From Cryptomeria japonica (taxonomy: Eukaryota > Streptophyta > Pinopsida > Cupressales > Cupressaceae): 64,000 bases of DNA. The notes below the pieces were generated by a model. The model saw nothing but the letters and a program-made list of their open reading frames with translations, was not told the origin of the DNA and searched no databases. Location of the stretch: positions 912,829,009-912,893,008 of the forward strand of contig NC_081414.1 of assembly GCF_030272615.1 (NCBI RefSeq), written 5' to 3'. The position numbers and the translations under genes were made by a program. This document shows positions 42,712-54,636 of this stretch, piece after piece. The number at the start of each line of letters is the position of its first letter. Position 1 is the stretch's first letter.

Positions 42712-45147
42712 TGTCTTTAGGATGTTTTATATAGGTTTTCAATCATGCATTATATGTTTGTAATAATGAGCCCCATCTTGTGAGCCAAAGTCCTATTTTG
42801 GCCTTTGTATGAGCCAATTAGGACTTTTTGACAATAGGGGATTAAATTTTTTTGTTTTAAGTGTTTTAAGTGTTTTAAGATGTTTTAGGAGGGGTTGAAC
42901 TTGACCCAAGGCATTAGAGGTGAAAGATGACATTTTGACAACTTTTGCAAAAGTTGTCAGATGTTGTCATGAGCAACTTTTATGCACTTTTTGCATTTTG
43001 TAATTTGAAACTCCTCCAACGGCTCTAACCTCTTAAGTTTTGGTTAAGATAATTTGAGGAATGGTTTATACACCTCGTGGATCCAATTTTCAAGGGTTGA
43101 TTGTACGAAGAAGAGTTCTGATGCAAACAAACTAATAGAATTCTGAGTTTTTCCTGCAATTATGGAGTTTTGATCCGTGGTACGGGGGTGAACTCACAAT
43201 ACTGGTTCCCACTTTTTGACCAACTTTGACACTTAAATGAACATTTTGCAAAAAACCTTCACTTTCCGACACCTATAACTTTTAAATCGTTAAGAATTTG
43301 AAGATGATGTAAACTAGTGATTTGTAACATCCTTTTTGTAGATTCTAAATATATTTTTTTCAAATTTTTTTGAATAAAATTTTATTGATTTTTCCATCTC
43401 CCTCAAAAGTAGTCTTTTACAAGAAACAACATTTTTTAAGAGTGATGTGCATCCCGAAACGTATAAATTGTTTTCTATAAATGATAAAAACTTATCTCTT
43501 TTAAATTTTGGTTTGTAACATCAATAACCAGGGCATGCAGTTGGTTTGATAGTGATATCTTGAATATTTTTTATTTTATTAAGTTTTGAAGTTCGACTAA
43601 TTATAATTTAGATATAGGTGTACGTTTGAACACATAACTTGCTCTATATATATCAAAATTAAGTTTTATTTTTTTTGTTAGAAAGAAGACACCAATACCT
43701 AGGGCATAGATATTTTTTAGAATTTTTTTGAATTAGTTTGCTATTTTTCCCAATGCATTGAACAAAGAAGTTCATGTTCGGTGAAAAACCTACATTCATA
43801 AAAAATAAAATAAAAATATATTAATAAACTTAAATATATTAAAAATTATACTATTTGGAAAGCTTATAATAAGGACTAAATCCTTAAGAAAACAAAACTT
43901 CTATATGAATTTGTTTGACACCTCAAAAGCTAATGTAAAATTGGTTTTTTATCAGCATTTGATAGATGCAAAGGAGACTCCATTGCAAGTATGATTTAGA
44001 AGTAGAGAGGTTCTATCCAAGAAATTTTGATCTAAGAGCCTTTGATCTAACTCTCTTCAATTAATTACTTCAAATGGGACCTCTTAAAGCTTAAATAACT
44101 ATATTTTCCAAAAAATGTATGATTTCAGCAAAAATCAGGATATACCAAAAAGTGGGAACCAGCTTTGTAAGTTCACTCACGGTTCTGTAGGGATTGGGAT
44201 CCATTCCCAATGATGTGAATTGGTTGGAGAGGATATTTAAATATGTTTTTTTTTTTTTAAGTCTTTATTTTGTGTGGTGCTCCTGATAATCAAGTTTTGT
44301 TGTAGGTACCCGGAAAACCAAGGTTTACCTTGGGTTTTTCCTCCTTCATGGCCATATCTTGCACTTTACCAATCTGAGGCACATGGGATTTGGTGAAAGG
44401 CAATTATGGTCAATGTATTTTATATTTCCAATATTTATTTGTAGGAGGATCGAGGGAGAGAAGTGTTTTGAGTGACCCTAGGTAGACATCTCTATGTGGT
44501 TACCTAGACCTTGAACAAGCAAAAGTACCTTGCGTGCAAATGGCGATGCTTCCAGGTGTGTAACCCCAGAATCCCTTTTGATTTATTTTTCCCAAAATGC
44601 CCATGGGATTTTAATTTACCGGTTCATTCATCTAAGAATAGTTGCTTCACAAAAGAGGCCTAATTAGCCCTTTTAGGATAGTCAACTTCCTATCGGCAAA
44701 GACCTTTAATTTCCAGACCTTGACCCTTCCTTTTGGGGACTTGTATAACTTCCAAAAGGGTGTTTGAATTCATAGTTTTTTTTCCAAGGGGTTTGGGAAA
44801 GTTTGAACTTAAGGTCCCTTAACCCGCTAAATAGGGTTGCAAGCAATTAGGCCTAATTGGGTGAGTTTCTGAAGGAATGAGCATGTATTCTTGCAATCGG
44901 TGCTTTGTCTGACCTTAGGGAGTCTTGTATGACCCAAAACTAGTGTGAAAATGATTTGTAACCCTTGGAGGTATCATGGAGTGTGTTGTAGCAAGATACC
45001 CCTGATTGAGTAGGCAAGAGTCTTGGAGATGGTGAGAAGATTGTACTAAAGTTGTAGAGCCTTTCCTTGATAGGATCTCATTCATGTTCTAGGGGGTCGG
45101 TGTCATACATTTTGAGGTGTTTGGTAGGTAACAAGGAGGGATCTACA
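42712..45147 (+). repeat. D2 3' LTR, split by a small DNA transposon
   Basis: Starts TGTCTTTAGGATG and ends GGATCTACA. It is colinear with 36476-37910 except for 43186-44178 plus one TSD copy. The E Gag sequence begins directly after it. Confidence 0.85.
43186..44178. mobile_element. Non-autonomous terminal-inverted-repeat element
   Basis: 993 bases absent from the sister LTR at about 36943. The left end GGGTGAACTCACAATACTGG continues TTCCCACTTTTTG. The right end, read on the other strand, is GAGTGAACTTACAAAGCTGG followed by the same 13 bases: 29 of 33 positions match. Flanking ACGG (43182-43185 and 44179-44182) may be a 4-bp duplication, but 3 bp or an imperfect longer one is possible. It is AT-rich and has no coding frame. 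The superfamily is unclear to me. Confidence 0.85.
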
Positions 45148-45990
45148 TCAAGAACATTTAAAGGAACTTGCTATAAGTGTGGAAGAGGACATTGTGTATT
45201 TGAGTGTAAGAAAATAGAGAATACTGAAAGAGTAGTAGTGGTGGAAGAAAACCCCACCGGATCAGACAATATATCAGATGATGAAGAACTGTTGATGATA
45301 AAGAGAGCTTTGTTTCATACTAGGAGAGATGAAGAGACCTTGCAGAGGAAGAATTTGTTTGAGACTAGATGTAAAGTATCTAGTAAGTGTTACAAAGTTG
45401 TTATTGATAGTGGAGTTCATATAATCTTATTTTAGAAGAGACGTTGAATAAGTTGAATTTGGATAGTTTTGAAACACCCTAAGCCTTATTAGATAGCATG
45501 GATTCAAGATGAACATAATTTGTTAGTAAGTGAGCAATGTTTGGTGAAATTAAAAATTGGGAATTATCATGATGAAGTATTATGTGATATTTGTCATCTT
45601 TTATTGGGTAGACCTTAGCAGTTTGATAGACATGCACGACATGATAGGAGGAAGAATACATACATTATTGTGGCCAATGGGGATGAAGCAAACCTTATTT
45701 CCTTTGGAGGAACCTTTGAAGAATGAAGTTTGTATGAATGCTAGAATCATTTTGGTAGATGGAAGGAAATTCTTGGATGGATTGACACATGAGAATGTGT
45801 GTTTTGCCTTAATTCCTAAGAAGACTAAGAATCTGGAGCATGAAGAGGAACAACCCGAAGAGATAAAATATTTGCTGACAGAATATGAAGACATCATTTT
45901 AGATAATGTGCCTGATGGATTTCCACCTGTGAGAAGTATTAGTCATTGCATGGACCTGGTTCCTGAAGCTAGTTTGCCTAAAAAGTTGCA
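45148..45990 (+). pseudogene. Chromovirus E Gag knuckle and protease
   Basis: It begins inside Gag: RTFKGTCYKCGRGHCVFEC is a CCHC knuckle. An acidic linker (GSDNISDDEELLMIKRAL) and the protease VVIDSGVHIILF follow, with a conventional IDSG near 45402. A later segment ends MDLVPEASLPKKLH before RT. The capsid part of Gag is missing, because the D elements interrupt E here and the left side was deleted. Confidence 0.8.
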
Positions 45991-45996
45991 CACCGA

Positions 45997-46724
45997 ATGA
46001 CACTGACAAAGAATGAAGAACTAAATAGACAAGTGCAAGAGCTCTTGAAGAAAGGTTTGATTAGGGAAAGTCTGAGCCCTTGTGCAATACTAGTAGTATT
46101 AGCACCTAAGAAGAATGGAGATTGGAGAATGTGTACTGATTCCAGAGAAATAAACAAGATCACAATGAAATATTGGTTTTGTTTGCCTAGGATGGATGAC
46201 ATAATGGATTGTTTGAGTGGAGCCAAATACTTTACAAAGATATATTTGAAGAATATCATCAGATTAGGATTAGAAAAGGAGATGAATGGAAGACAGCACT
46301 CAAGACAAATGAAGGACTATATGAATGGTTGGTGATGCCTTTTGAGTTAACTAATGCACCAAGTACTTTCATGAGGCTGATGAATGAGGTATTGAAGAAA
46401 TTATTGGGTAATTTTGTAATTGTGTATTTGGATGACATTCTGATTTTCAATAAGACAAAAGAGGAACATTTGTTACATTTGAGACAAGTTTTATAGAGGT
46501 TGAGAACAAAAGTTGTTGATAAATATCAAGAATTATACTTTCATGAAGGATGAGTTAGTCTATTTGGGATTTGTGATATCTGAGTATGGTTTGAAGATGG
46601 ACCCTGAGAAATTAAAAGCAATTATTGAGTGGCCTACACTGGAAAGCATTGGAGAGGTAAGATCATTTCATAGATTGGCTAGTTTCTGCTGGAAATTCAT
46701 TTTGGTATTGACAAAATAGTAGCA
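45997..46724 (+). pseudogene. Chromovirus E reverse transcriptase, RNase H deleted
   Basis: [56 protein letters not shown] and [15 protein letters not shown] near 46420 are RT. The thumb region (YLGFVISEYGLKMDPEKLKA, VRSFHRLASFCWKFI) is present. At 46700 the sequence jumps to LVLTK and then the integrase zinc finger. The RNase H domain and the tether, about 0.8 kb in D2, are missing. Confidence 0.87.
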
Positions 46725-47935
46725 TTGGTGAGTGAGCGGTACTTTTGGCCACAGATTCATAAGGATGTTAAGAAATATGTGCAAAGTTGTAGAGTTTGTC
46801 AAGTTGCAAAGGGTGGTAGTCAGAATATGGGATTGTATAAACCTTTGAAAGTACCAATAAGACCTTGGGAGGATATAAGCATGGATTTCATACTTGGATT
46901 GCCTAAAACACCGAGAGGGAATGATTCTATATTTGTGGTAGTGGATAGATTCTCAAATATGGCTCATTTCATACCTTGTAAGAAGACATTAGATGCATTA
47001 CATGTAGTAGACCTATTTTTCAAGGAAGAGGTGAGATTGAATGGATTACCTAAGAGCATAGTTTCAGACATAGACAATAAGTTTGTTGGCTATTTTTGGA
47101 GAATACTTTGGAAGAAGATGAAGACAGATTTGAATTTCAATTCTAATTTTCATCCACAGACTGGTGGACAGACAAAAGTAGTTAACCGGAGCTTGGGAAA
47201 TTTATTGAGATGTTTAGTTGGAGACAAGACTAGAAGTTGGGATTTGATTATTACATAAGCAGAGTTTTCCTACAGCAATTCAGTAAATAGGAGTATCGAA
47301 AGAACACCTTTTGAGATTGTTACCAGAGTGCATCCTAAAGGTATATAAGAATTAAGAGATATTAGCAATGAAGATTGAAGAAGTTCAGAAGCAGAAGACT
47401 TTGCAAATCGCATGGTAGCTTTGCATATTCAGGTTAAGAAGCATTTGGAGGACATGAACAGCAAGTATAAGGAGAGGGCAGATGAGAAGAGGAGACATAA
47501 GGAATTTGAATTTGGCGATGAAGTGATGGTATATCTGAGAAAAGAAATATTCCCAATCAAAACTTATAACAAGTTGCAGATGAAAAAGTTTGACCTTGCA
47601 AGATTTTGATGAAGTTCAATTCTAGGAATGCATATGAAGTTGAGTTACTGGATAGTCTAAGTATTTCACCTGTGTTTAACATTGTAGATCTTCATTAGTA
47701 TCATGAACCAAAATTTAGTGAGGACAGTATTACAAACTTGAGAAATAGTTGCCTTGGAAGGAACCGGATCAGATTGAAGACATTTTGGACAGTAGGATTG
47801 GACATAGTACCCAAAGCAGTCAGTATAAGGAGTATCTTGTGAAGTGGAAGGATAGACCAGTTGAAGATTCATCTTGGATTTCTCAAGAAGAGGTAGACCA
47901 CCTTGGTTTTCCTCTAACCCAAGCAAAGTGAGAGA
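46725..47935 (+). pseudogene. Chromovirus E integrase and chromodomain
   Basis: ERYFWPQIHKDVKKYVQSC and CQVAKGG form the second half of the zinc finger. The core has MDFILGLPKTPRGNDSIFVV, VVDRFSNMAHFIPC, VSDIDNKFVGYFW and [17 protein letters not shown], again with Lys where the third catalytic acid belongs. After frame changes, KEFEFGDEVMVYLRKE and the chromodomain YKEYLVKWKDRPVEDSSW (about 47824-47880) end the polyprotein. The chromodomain is better preserved than in D1 or D2. Confidence 0.87.
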
Positions 47936-47962
47936 CTCAATTTTTCAATAACCTTGGATGTT

Positions 47963-48773
47963 TGATGCAGGAGCATCCCCAATTCAAAGCAATCTTGCAT
48001 CAACCAAAAATATTTTCCTTTTTGTTTTCTTTTTGTTTGCAGTTTCAGCATTTCTTTTTGTGTGTCCCAGTTTTGGCTCACTGAATCTTGTGGATTTGGA
48101 TTCTACTTGAAGACTTGATCATCTTTCTTATTTCTAGACCGCATTGAATTTGGATCATTTTCTGACAAGTTATCACTATCGATTTCCTTGACAGTTTCCT
48201 ATTGCTGATTGACAGTTTCTTATTACCGACTACCTGGACCTATTTTGGTGATCTACCGGAACCCCTTTCGAAGCTTGTGGAGCCTTGGGCATTGAATCTG
48301 ATGTTCCTTGGCATGTGGCCGACCTTTTCCCTTGATCTACACTTCATCTTTTGGATTTTCTGGAGGAATCTCTTGGCGAAGGCTGACCTTGTTGGTTTTA
48401 CATGTTAGGTCTTGTTCTTCGGATTTCGATCCCTTTTTGAGCTGATCGGATCCCCTTGGATCATATATATAATTGTAATTGCATATTAAAATTTAACAAT
48501 CAAACAACGAAGTAGCTAGACTAAGCTTAGAAGATATATCTTAAGATTGAAGGTCCCGGTTGTGACCTATTTGGTACTTTGAGCATGTTTTAGCAGGCAT
48601 GTGAGCCGATTTTTGTAACCAGTTGTTACCGGTTGGTTGTAATCAGTTTTCATGAAATAAATCAACCTGATCTACATTTCCTCCATCATATATTTGTGTT
48701 TCCATTGTGTTTACTCTTTCTGACTAGTCCAGATTGATCTCTTTGAGGTCCCTCCTAACCGGTGACTACTTCA
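47963..48773 (+). repeat. Chromovirus E 3' LTR
   Basis: 811 bases, TGATGCAGGAGC to GACTACTTCA. The first 280 bases match the remnant at 26069-26339. A TATATATAA-rich stretch near 48464 could be its promoter. No clear polypurine tract is visible just upstream. Confidence 0.8.
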
Positions 48774-48778
48774 ATTGT

Positions 48779-49026
48779 CCTCTGTCCTTGTTCTTCCTTG
48801 ACCTAGTAATGGGTCCTAACTCTACGAAACCTCCCTTGTTTGGTTTGGATCTTAAAACTATTTCAAACCTCTCCAAGGAGAAGGATGGCATGTGCTCCAG
48901 TTTTAACAGGCCCTCCTTCAAGTGGCAATTCAGTTGATGGTCCTTTTGACACAAACAACACAAGATAAGTATTTCTACTAAACTTCTCTTGAAAGAGGTA
49001 AGGATGTGAACCCCTTGACCTCCCAA
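48779..49026 (-). pseudogene. Element H gag, N-terminal part
   Basis: The minus-strand frame reads HMPSFSLERFEIVLRSKPN, then GPITRSRKNKDRGQ, and reaches the E insertion site at 48778. It continues in the same frame at 26063, after one TSD copy, into the Pro/Gln-rich stretch of the gag capsid region. The ITRSR-like start of a basic/Pro-rich region is typical of long plant gypsy Gags. The true start codon is uncertain. Confidence 0.6.
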
Positions 49027-50089
49027 GGTCTTTCGAGTTGGTTCACAACATATAGGGATGGATAAGTGTTAATGTGGTTGACTTTAACAAGGGGCATGCT
49101 AATTGAAGACATAACTTTTCTAAATAAACCCTCCCTAACTACTACAAATAAATAGAAAAATATAGACCAAGGAACTAGAAAGATGAAGTACCAGCAGCTA
49201 ATCCAAGCAAACATTATCAACTAAATTCAAGAAATCTTTAAGTGCATTAATCCATTTAATATCAAAAATTTACTAGTTTAAACATGCAAATGAAGATAGA
49301 ATTTGAAAACCTAATTACCCCTTTCACAAATTCATGTCAATCTCAAACACCATTAGCATGCATAGAATGATTTATGAGTTGAAAATTATTGAAACAATAT
49401 AGTTCATTCTTGAATAAAATAACATGCCATAGAAAAGATAAAATACTAGAAATTCAAAATAAGCATCCTATGAGATAGAAAATCCACAAGCGTTGTTATA
49501 TTGAAAATATACTAGCAAATCACTAGCATTTCAGATTCACTATCTTCACAAAATATCTCCTAAACAAATAAAAGTATTGGGAAACTAAAATAAATTCATT
49601 ATGTTATTCTATGGACCTCAAATCATCAATTCAAAAACCTTTACAATGACTTGAGAAACTAAATTAATAGGATGAGGCCTCCTCGAAATTATGAACTATC
49701 CCCACCCAAAATCCCTCTTTACTAGGAAGCGCAACAAACATGCAAGTTATTGGCTCAAAATTACTACAAGTCTAGTAGCCTAAAAAGGAAATTTTAAGTC
49801 GCCAACAAGAAGACTCTGAGTTGCCATGCACTAGAACTGAAAGTTGACAGCTCATACTTGCCATCATGATTTGTATTCACTATAGTTGAGAATTGTGCAT
49901 GTGAAGAAGGGGGAACTAAACTACTAGAAAGAAAAGGGAAAATTTTTATTCACATTGTATTCAACTGCTTGTATTGAGGATGCCTTCACAAGATGGAGAT
50001 AAGGCTACCATGTCATTACTAAGAGTTAACTAAGACTTAACTCTCCATCATTTGATTGCTCTACAACAAATGCAAAATTTTAATTTTTA
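49027..50089. other. No recognisable feature
   Basis: AT-rich, many stops in all frames, no strong repeat structure. By position it could be the 5' untranslated or spacer region between a possible ORF1 and gag of element H. I see no LTR end or primer site in it. Confidence 0.4.
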
Positions 50090-53032
50090 TGAAGAGGGAG
50101 CTTGCTTGAGCCTTTTCTTGTACTCCTAGTAGCTTTCCAAACACTAACTTAGAGGCTCCTCTTTAGGTCCATCTATCCACTCAATATGTAACTTAGCAAC
50201 TATGTCTGCTTCTTTTAACTTACCATTTGTATCTTCCAAAGCAGCCACCACCCTTGTATGTTTTGTGGCCAAAATCAGTTCCAAACAATCATTCATAAAT
50301 TATTCATCAACCTTTGTAATTAGAATGAATTTATCTTCCACTTTCTTGTCCCATTGAGAAAGGATGACCTCAATTGCATCTAATCTATGCAAGTATAACC
50401 TAAGAAGAAGAGTACCTACATTTATTGTTACGTAATCTTCGTAAGCCTAATTCTCATTCAACATAAGGTAGTGACACTTCACCATATCGGTACTACACCT
50501 ATTTGTGACGTCTAGCTTGAACTCAAATTTATCCTAACTGCTCTATATGAAACCATATTCTTCTTCCCCCAAGATGGTTGCCTCCTTACTTCTTCCTCTC
50601 TCAACTACTTCATTTCCCTCATTAGATCAATTTGTTCTTGGATTTTCAAGGTTTCCTTTTCCCATTGGCTATCTTATACTAAATCAAATCCTCCATTAAG
50701 TATTATTCCTCATAAACTTTATAAGACAATCAAAAATTACCTTATCTTACTCAATTGATCTATAGTCCAAGTGTCCAACATTGTAGCCTTACTCTTCATT
50801 TCATAAAGAGAATCTATCTTTGCCTGAGTAATTAATGCAGATGGTTATATACCTACGTCTTGAGAGATCAATGGCATTATGAGATCCTTGATGAGCTACC
50901 CAAATTGAGCAATATGGGTCCTCATTTCCTACTTAAATCAGTATTCCTTTTGAATTAACTACTTTATTATCTATGTTGCAACATCAAGAGTAGCCACTTA
51001 TCCCCATTTATTTATTTTTCCTAAACTGGGAGACTTGGTAATCTGAGGGAGTCATGTCCCTATCATCCTTATATGCTACTAGAAAGGCAATGTTTTCAAT
51101 CATCTCTCATTTCTAATTTCTAGAGGTTGAGTGTAATGACTTGGCCCTTTTCACCTTCCTTGGATTCTAAACCTCTATGATCCTCTCCTACAGACTTATC
51201 CTTTTCAACATTGTTTTATTTTTCATTTGAAAATTAAATTGCATCCATTGGGGAACATTTGGATTATCTTGACCTTGTGATGAAGATCACCTCATTATGA
51301 GAGCTTGTTCCTATGTTGCAATCAATGGTCATTGCTTAGATGTTTCTTGTTGTTCCCTTGGAGGAGAAGACCTTGGAGGTGGTCTAGAAAGGTGTCTCCT
51401 CTCTTGTTCTTTTATAGCCTTAATCAAGTTATCTTGACCCTCTGGTGTCAATACCATCCTTGAATTATTAGTATCCAAATCCACCTTTGTTTCCCCTTGC
51501 TCTTGTCTTTGTTCCACCTAATTGGCAATTGGGATTTGAGAAGCAACTATATATTTTATAAATAGGGTGGATGTAGCCTCTTGTGGTTGCACTTGTTCTA
51601 CCACTATTGGCCCCTTGGATAATGATGGATCTTTAATTACTTGAAGAGGAGTCTTTTGCTTACAATGTCTAACTATTTGTACAATTATGACTTCATCATC
51701 TATTTTTGTTTCCTCATCCTCATCATCATCATAAACATCATGTACTTCAACTTGTTATGTTTGTGAGGGAGACAGTTGGCTACATGAAGTTGTTGCAACA
51801 GTGTTAGGACCCTTTCATTTTTTGCTTCCTCTCATAGAGTTTATTCCAATTGATGGCCTAGGAGGTGTCACTTATGTTAAACCTATTGTGACTCTTGCCT
51901 CTAATGTCTTTTTCAGGTATTGAAACATCTACATTGTTTCATCCAAATATTGTTGCAAACTCACAACTTCTCCAAGAGTCATTGGGACTTCCTAACCCTA
52001 GGCTAACTTTGTTTTATCTTATCCTTTCTCCTTCCATACTCCTTAGTTGTCCTTGATTGTGGATTATCAAATGGCTTCTCCTTGTTTCTCTTCCCATTTT
52101 CCACTTTTGGAAACCTAAGGTTGATTCATTGTAAGCTTTTATTCACCACCTAAGATGTTATAACATTGATATTTGTATTCTCCTTCTCAGACCATCAGAT
52201 TAAGGAGAGAGGCCCTTTAGAAACTTTATGTTCCTTGTAAATAGGATCAAGAATTTCACCACTATTTGAAAATTTCTCAGGGATATCATTTTTTATGTCA
52301 AAGGCTCTCATTTGGAAGGCAAATAATCTGCAATACCTCCACTTATGAGCCTCAAAGTTGTCTTGTATTCCTACCCAAAAGTCCTCTAGATTAGACTAGT
52401 GGTTTAAAAAAGAATTTGGCATCATGGCTTTTAACTTTCCCATTGGGTCATACACTGGCCTTTTATACACATATTTCTTTATGTTTAAGGTCTGCAACTC
52501 ATATACCGCTAATTTGGCTACATGCAAATCAAAACACTCATAAAATCCCAAGTTCAATGGGAATCCTACTCCTTGCTTGTGCTTAAAAGTCACCAATTCT
52601 TGTACCTCTGTAACTTGTTGGGAGAATTCCAAAAGAATGATTCTGGTGCTACAATATCTGGGCAAAAGGAAGAGGTGATCATAAAGACCACTGAGCCTAA
52701 TGTATGTTGACTTGGGGTTCTAAATGAACCAAATTCCCCAAGTTTCTATCAACTTCATTGCTTCTTTGGACAATCGATATCCAACATCTCTTATCAATCT
52801 GGCATTGACTACATAAATAAAAACATCATTCACCCTTTTGTAATGGACATCTAATGGTTTTAGATGCGATTGGGGAAAGTGTTCCCATTCAAAAATATTT
52901 CCAAGAGCTTCTCCCATCCTTCCCCTGGTATCTAGTCTAGGGTAAAACTCCTCTCCTTGCAATTAGCCATATTATGTAGGAAGTCATGTAAAACTTCTTT
53001 ATTGTCAAAACCTTGTTGATTTTCTCATATAT
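50090..53032 (-). pseudogene. Decayed unrecognised ORF, possibly ORF1 of element H
   Basis: Short minus-strand frames follow one another in a consistent order. EEFYPRLDTRGRMGEALGNI (52720-52962) is followed by AKLAVYELQTLNIKKYVYKR (52396-52665) and FWVGIQDNFEAHKWRYCRLF (about 52320-52380). A charged, Gln/Pro-rich stretch (51329-51517, KAIKEQERRHLSRPPPRSS) and helical segments near 50650-50830 come next. It has many stops. I do not know the family. Ogre/Tat-type elements are known to carry an extra ORF before gag, and the position fits that. The upstream part seems to lie at 60770-61560, on the far side of the LINE-containing insertion. Confidence 0.45.
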
Positions 53033-53150
53033 TGTTGATTTTATTGTAGTTGTGGTCGGAATCCATAGGCTGACTTTGATATCACAAAATTTGTGATTAT
53101 ATTTATATTGTTATTATGCGATAATATAATTATATTATTATGTGATAATA
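53033..53150 (+). repeat. AT-rich LTR-like terminus, left copy
   Basis: Starts TGTTGATTTTATTGTAG and matches 60301 onward over about 115 bases (GTTGTGG, GATATCACAAA, GTGATTATATTTATATTG). The LINE begins just after it. The plus orientation is suggested by the purine tract before the right copy. I could not find the full LTR pair or a clear TSD. Confidence 0.55.
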
Positions 53151-53394
53151 TGATTTATTTATTTTTATATTAAATATAAGGTAAAAGTACAAAACCCTCC
53201 TGAAGAGAGAATGAAGCAGTCTAGGCTACTAAGCCAAACGAACAACAACTAGCAGTATTCTGAGTCTGAAATCATTGTGCATTACATATATCAGCAATAT
53301 ACATCAAAGGGAAGACCAAAATAAGATACAGATTGTACGGACAAAAGACTCATTGTACATATCATGATCAGTCTTCAATCCATGATGTCCATCC

Positions 53395-54636
53395 TTAAGG
53401 TTCATCCATCCAAATATTGTTTCTCGTTGTTTGGATGATCCCCAGCCATGATGCCCCTCTTCTGTTGTCCATGATCTCTTTCACCATGATATTTAGTGCA
53501 TTACCAAATGAGGACAGATCCTCTATGACCTTGGACCATCCATAGCCATGGGATAATTCAGCAATGTATATCCAAATCAAACCTTTGTCAATGAGTCTGG
53601 CAAACTTCTCCTCTGAAATCTTTATCATCAATGAAATCTACAAGGAAACACAATGAAAAATGAGTCTCCTAAGAGACTCAATAAGAAGCCTCTCTCTACC
53701 CTGAAATATAGCCTCATTAGAGAAATTTCAAATAACCCATAAGATTTCACATGATAAAACACACCAGAAATGATTAACATCTTTTTGTATGCCTTTGATA
53801 CATTCATTTACAACATTATTATGAGAAAAGATATTATCAAAATTAATGCCAAACAAGTTCCATATTTCTTTAGCAAAGAGACATCTGAAGAAAAGATGCA
53901 TGGTATTCTCAGGGACCCTACAAATAGAGTACACAGGGCTATCATTTTGTGTTTGTTTGATGGGCTGTCTTTACAGCAAAAACAACCATTTAAAGCATTT
54001 AAGCTTGGGAGGAAGAAAATATTGTCAGTGATAAGTAAAAATTTCATGCCAATCCTTAGTACTATATTGTAGATCCCAAGTGGAATTAAGATATGGAAAA
54101 ATATCACTGTTGAAAATCATTGAATTATAAATCAACTTAGCATTAGCATTCGGCAGAGTCGGTCCATCCACCCATGTGTAGGAAGAGACTTTCTCATCCT
54201 GCTCCACACATGGCATGGCAAGATCCAAAACAATGCAAGTCCTCTTAAGCATAGTATATGTCCTCCAATTGGAGGGAGGGATAAGGAACTTCTGCTGAAG
54301 GTTATCCCAAGAGATCAAAGCACCATTACAAATAATATTAATAAAAGTATTAATACCTTTATGAGCCCAGCTCTTGGCTAAGAAACCTTGGACAAGGGCC
54401 AAGGGTCTATTCTTATGCATAAGATGCCACCAAATGGACTTCTCACCAGCAATAGAATTCTTATTATCAATGACCCCATTGTTAGCAATCAGGTGTCTAG
54501 TATAGATCTTGTTGGGGAAATGGGGAATTTACCGGCAACCAAGTCAACAAAGGGGAGTTACTTCCAACTCTTAGCTTGTTTAGGAATAACTAGTTTGATA
54601 TTATTTTTGATGACAACTTTCTAGGGCTCATCACCC
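53395..54636 (-). pseudogene. LINE ORF2, C-terminal zf-RVT part
   Basis: Minus-strand frames 54420-54025, 53934-53728 and 53631-53395. NRPLALVQGFLAKSW, SSYTWVDGPTLPNANAKLIY and SICRVPENTMHLFFRC with KEIW are the CX2C...HX3-4C-type zf-RVT region that ends plant L1 ORF2 proteins (first Cys lost). It probably binds nucleic acid during target-primed reverse transcription. Confidence 0.8.

Larger units (their letters stand above)
36476..45147 (+). mobile_element. Chromovirus D2: Ty3/gypsy element with both LTRs
   Basis: LTRs at 36476-37910 and 42712-45147 (the latter split by a small transposon), a primer site at 37916, gag at 37965 and pol to about 42640. Without the transposon the LTRs are of equal length (1,435 and about 1,439). 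The order protease, RT, RNase H, integrase, chromodomain is that of a chromovirus. It lies next to the remains of D1 and within E. Confidence 0.85.
26069..48773 (+). mobile_element. Chromovirus E with its nested contents
   Basis: The left end is a 271-base 5' LTR remnant starting TGATGCAGGAGC at 26069. The right end is a full 3' LTR (47963-48773) starting with the same words. Flanks are GTTGT (26064-26068) and ATTGT (48774-48778), and the H gag frame continues across them. The E coding part is 45148-47935. The rest is D1, Copia-B, the shared LTR, D2 and a small DNA transposon. The E 5' UTR and Gag N-terminus are missing, apparently through one deletion. Confidence 0.7.
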
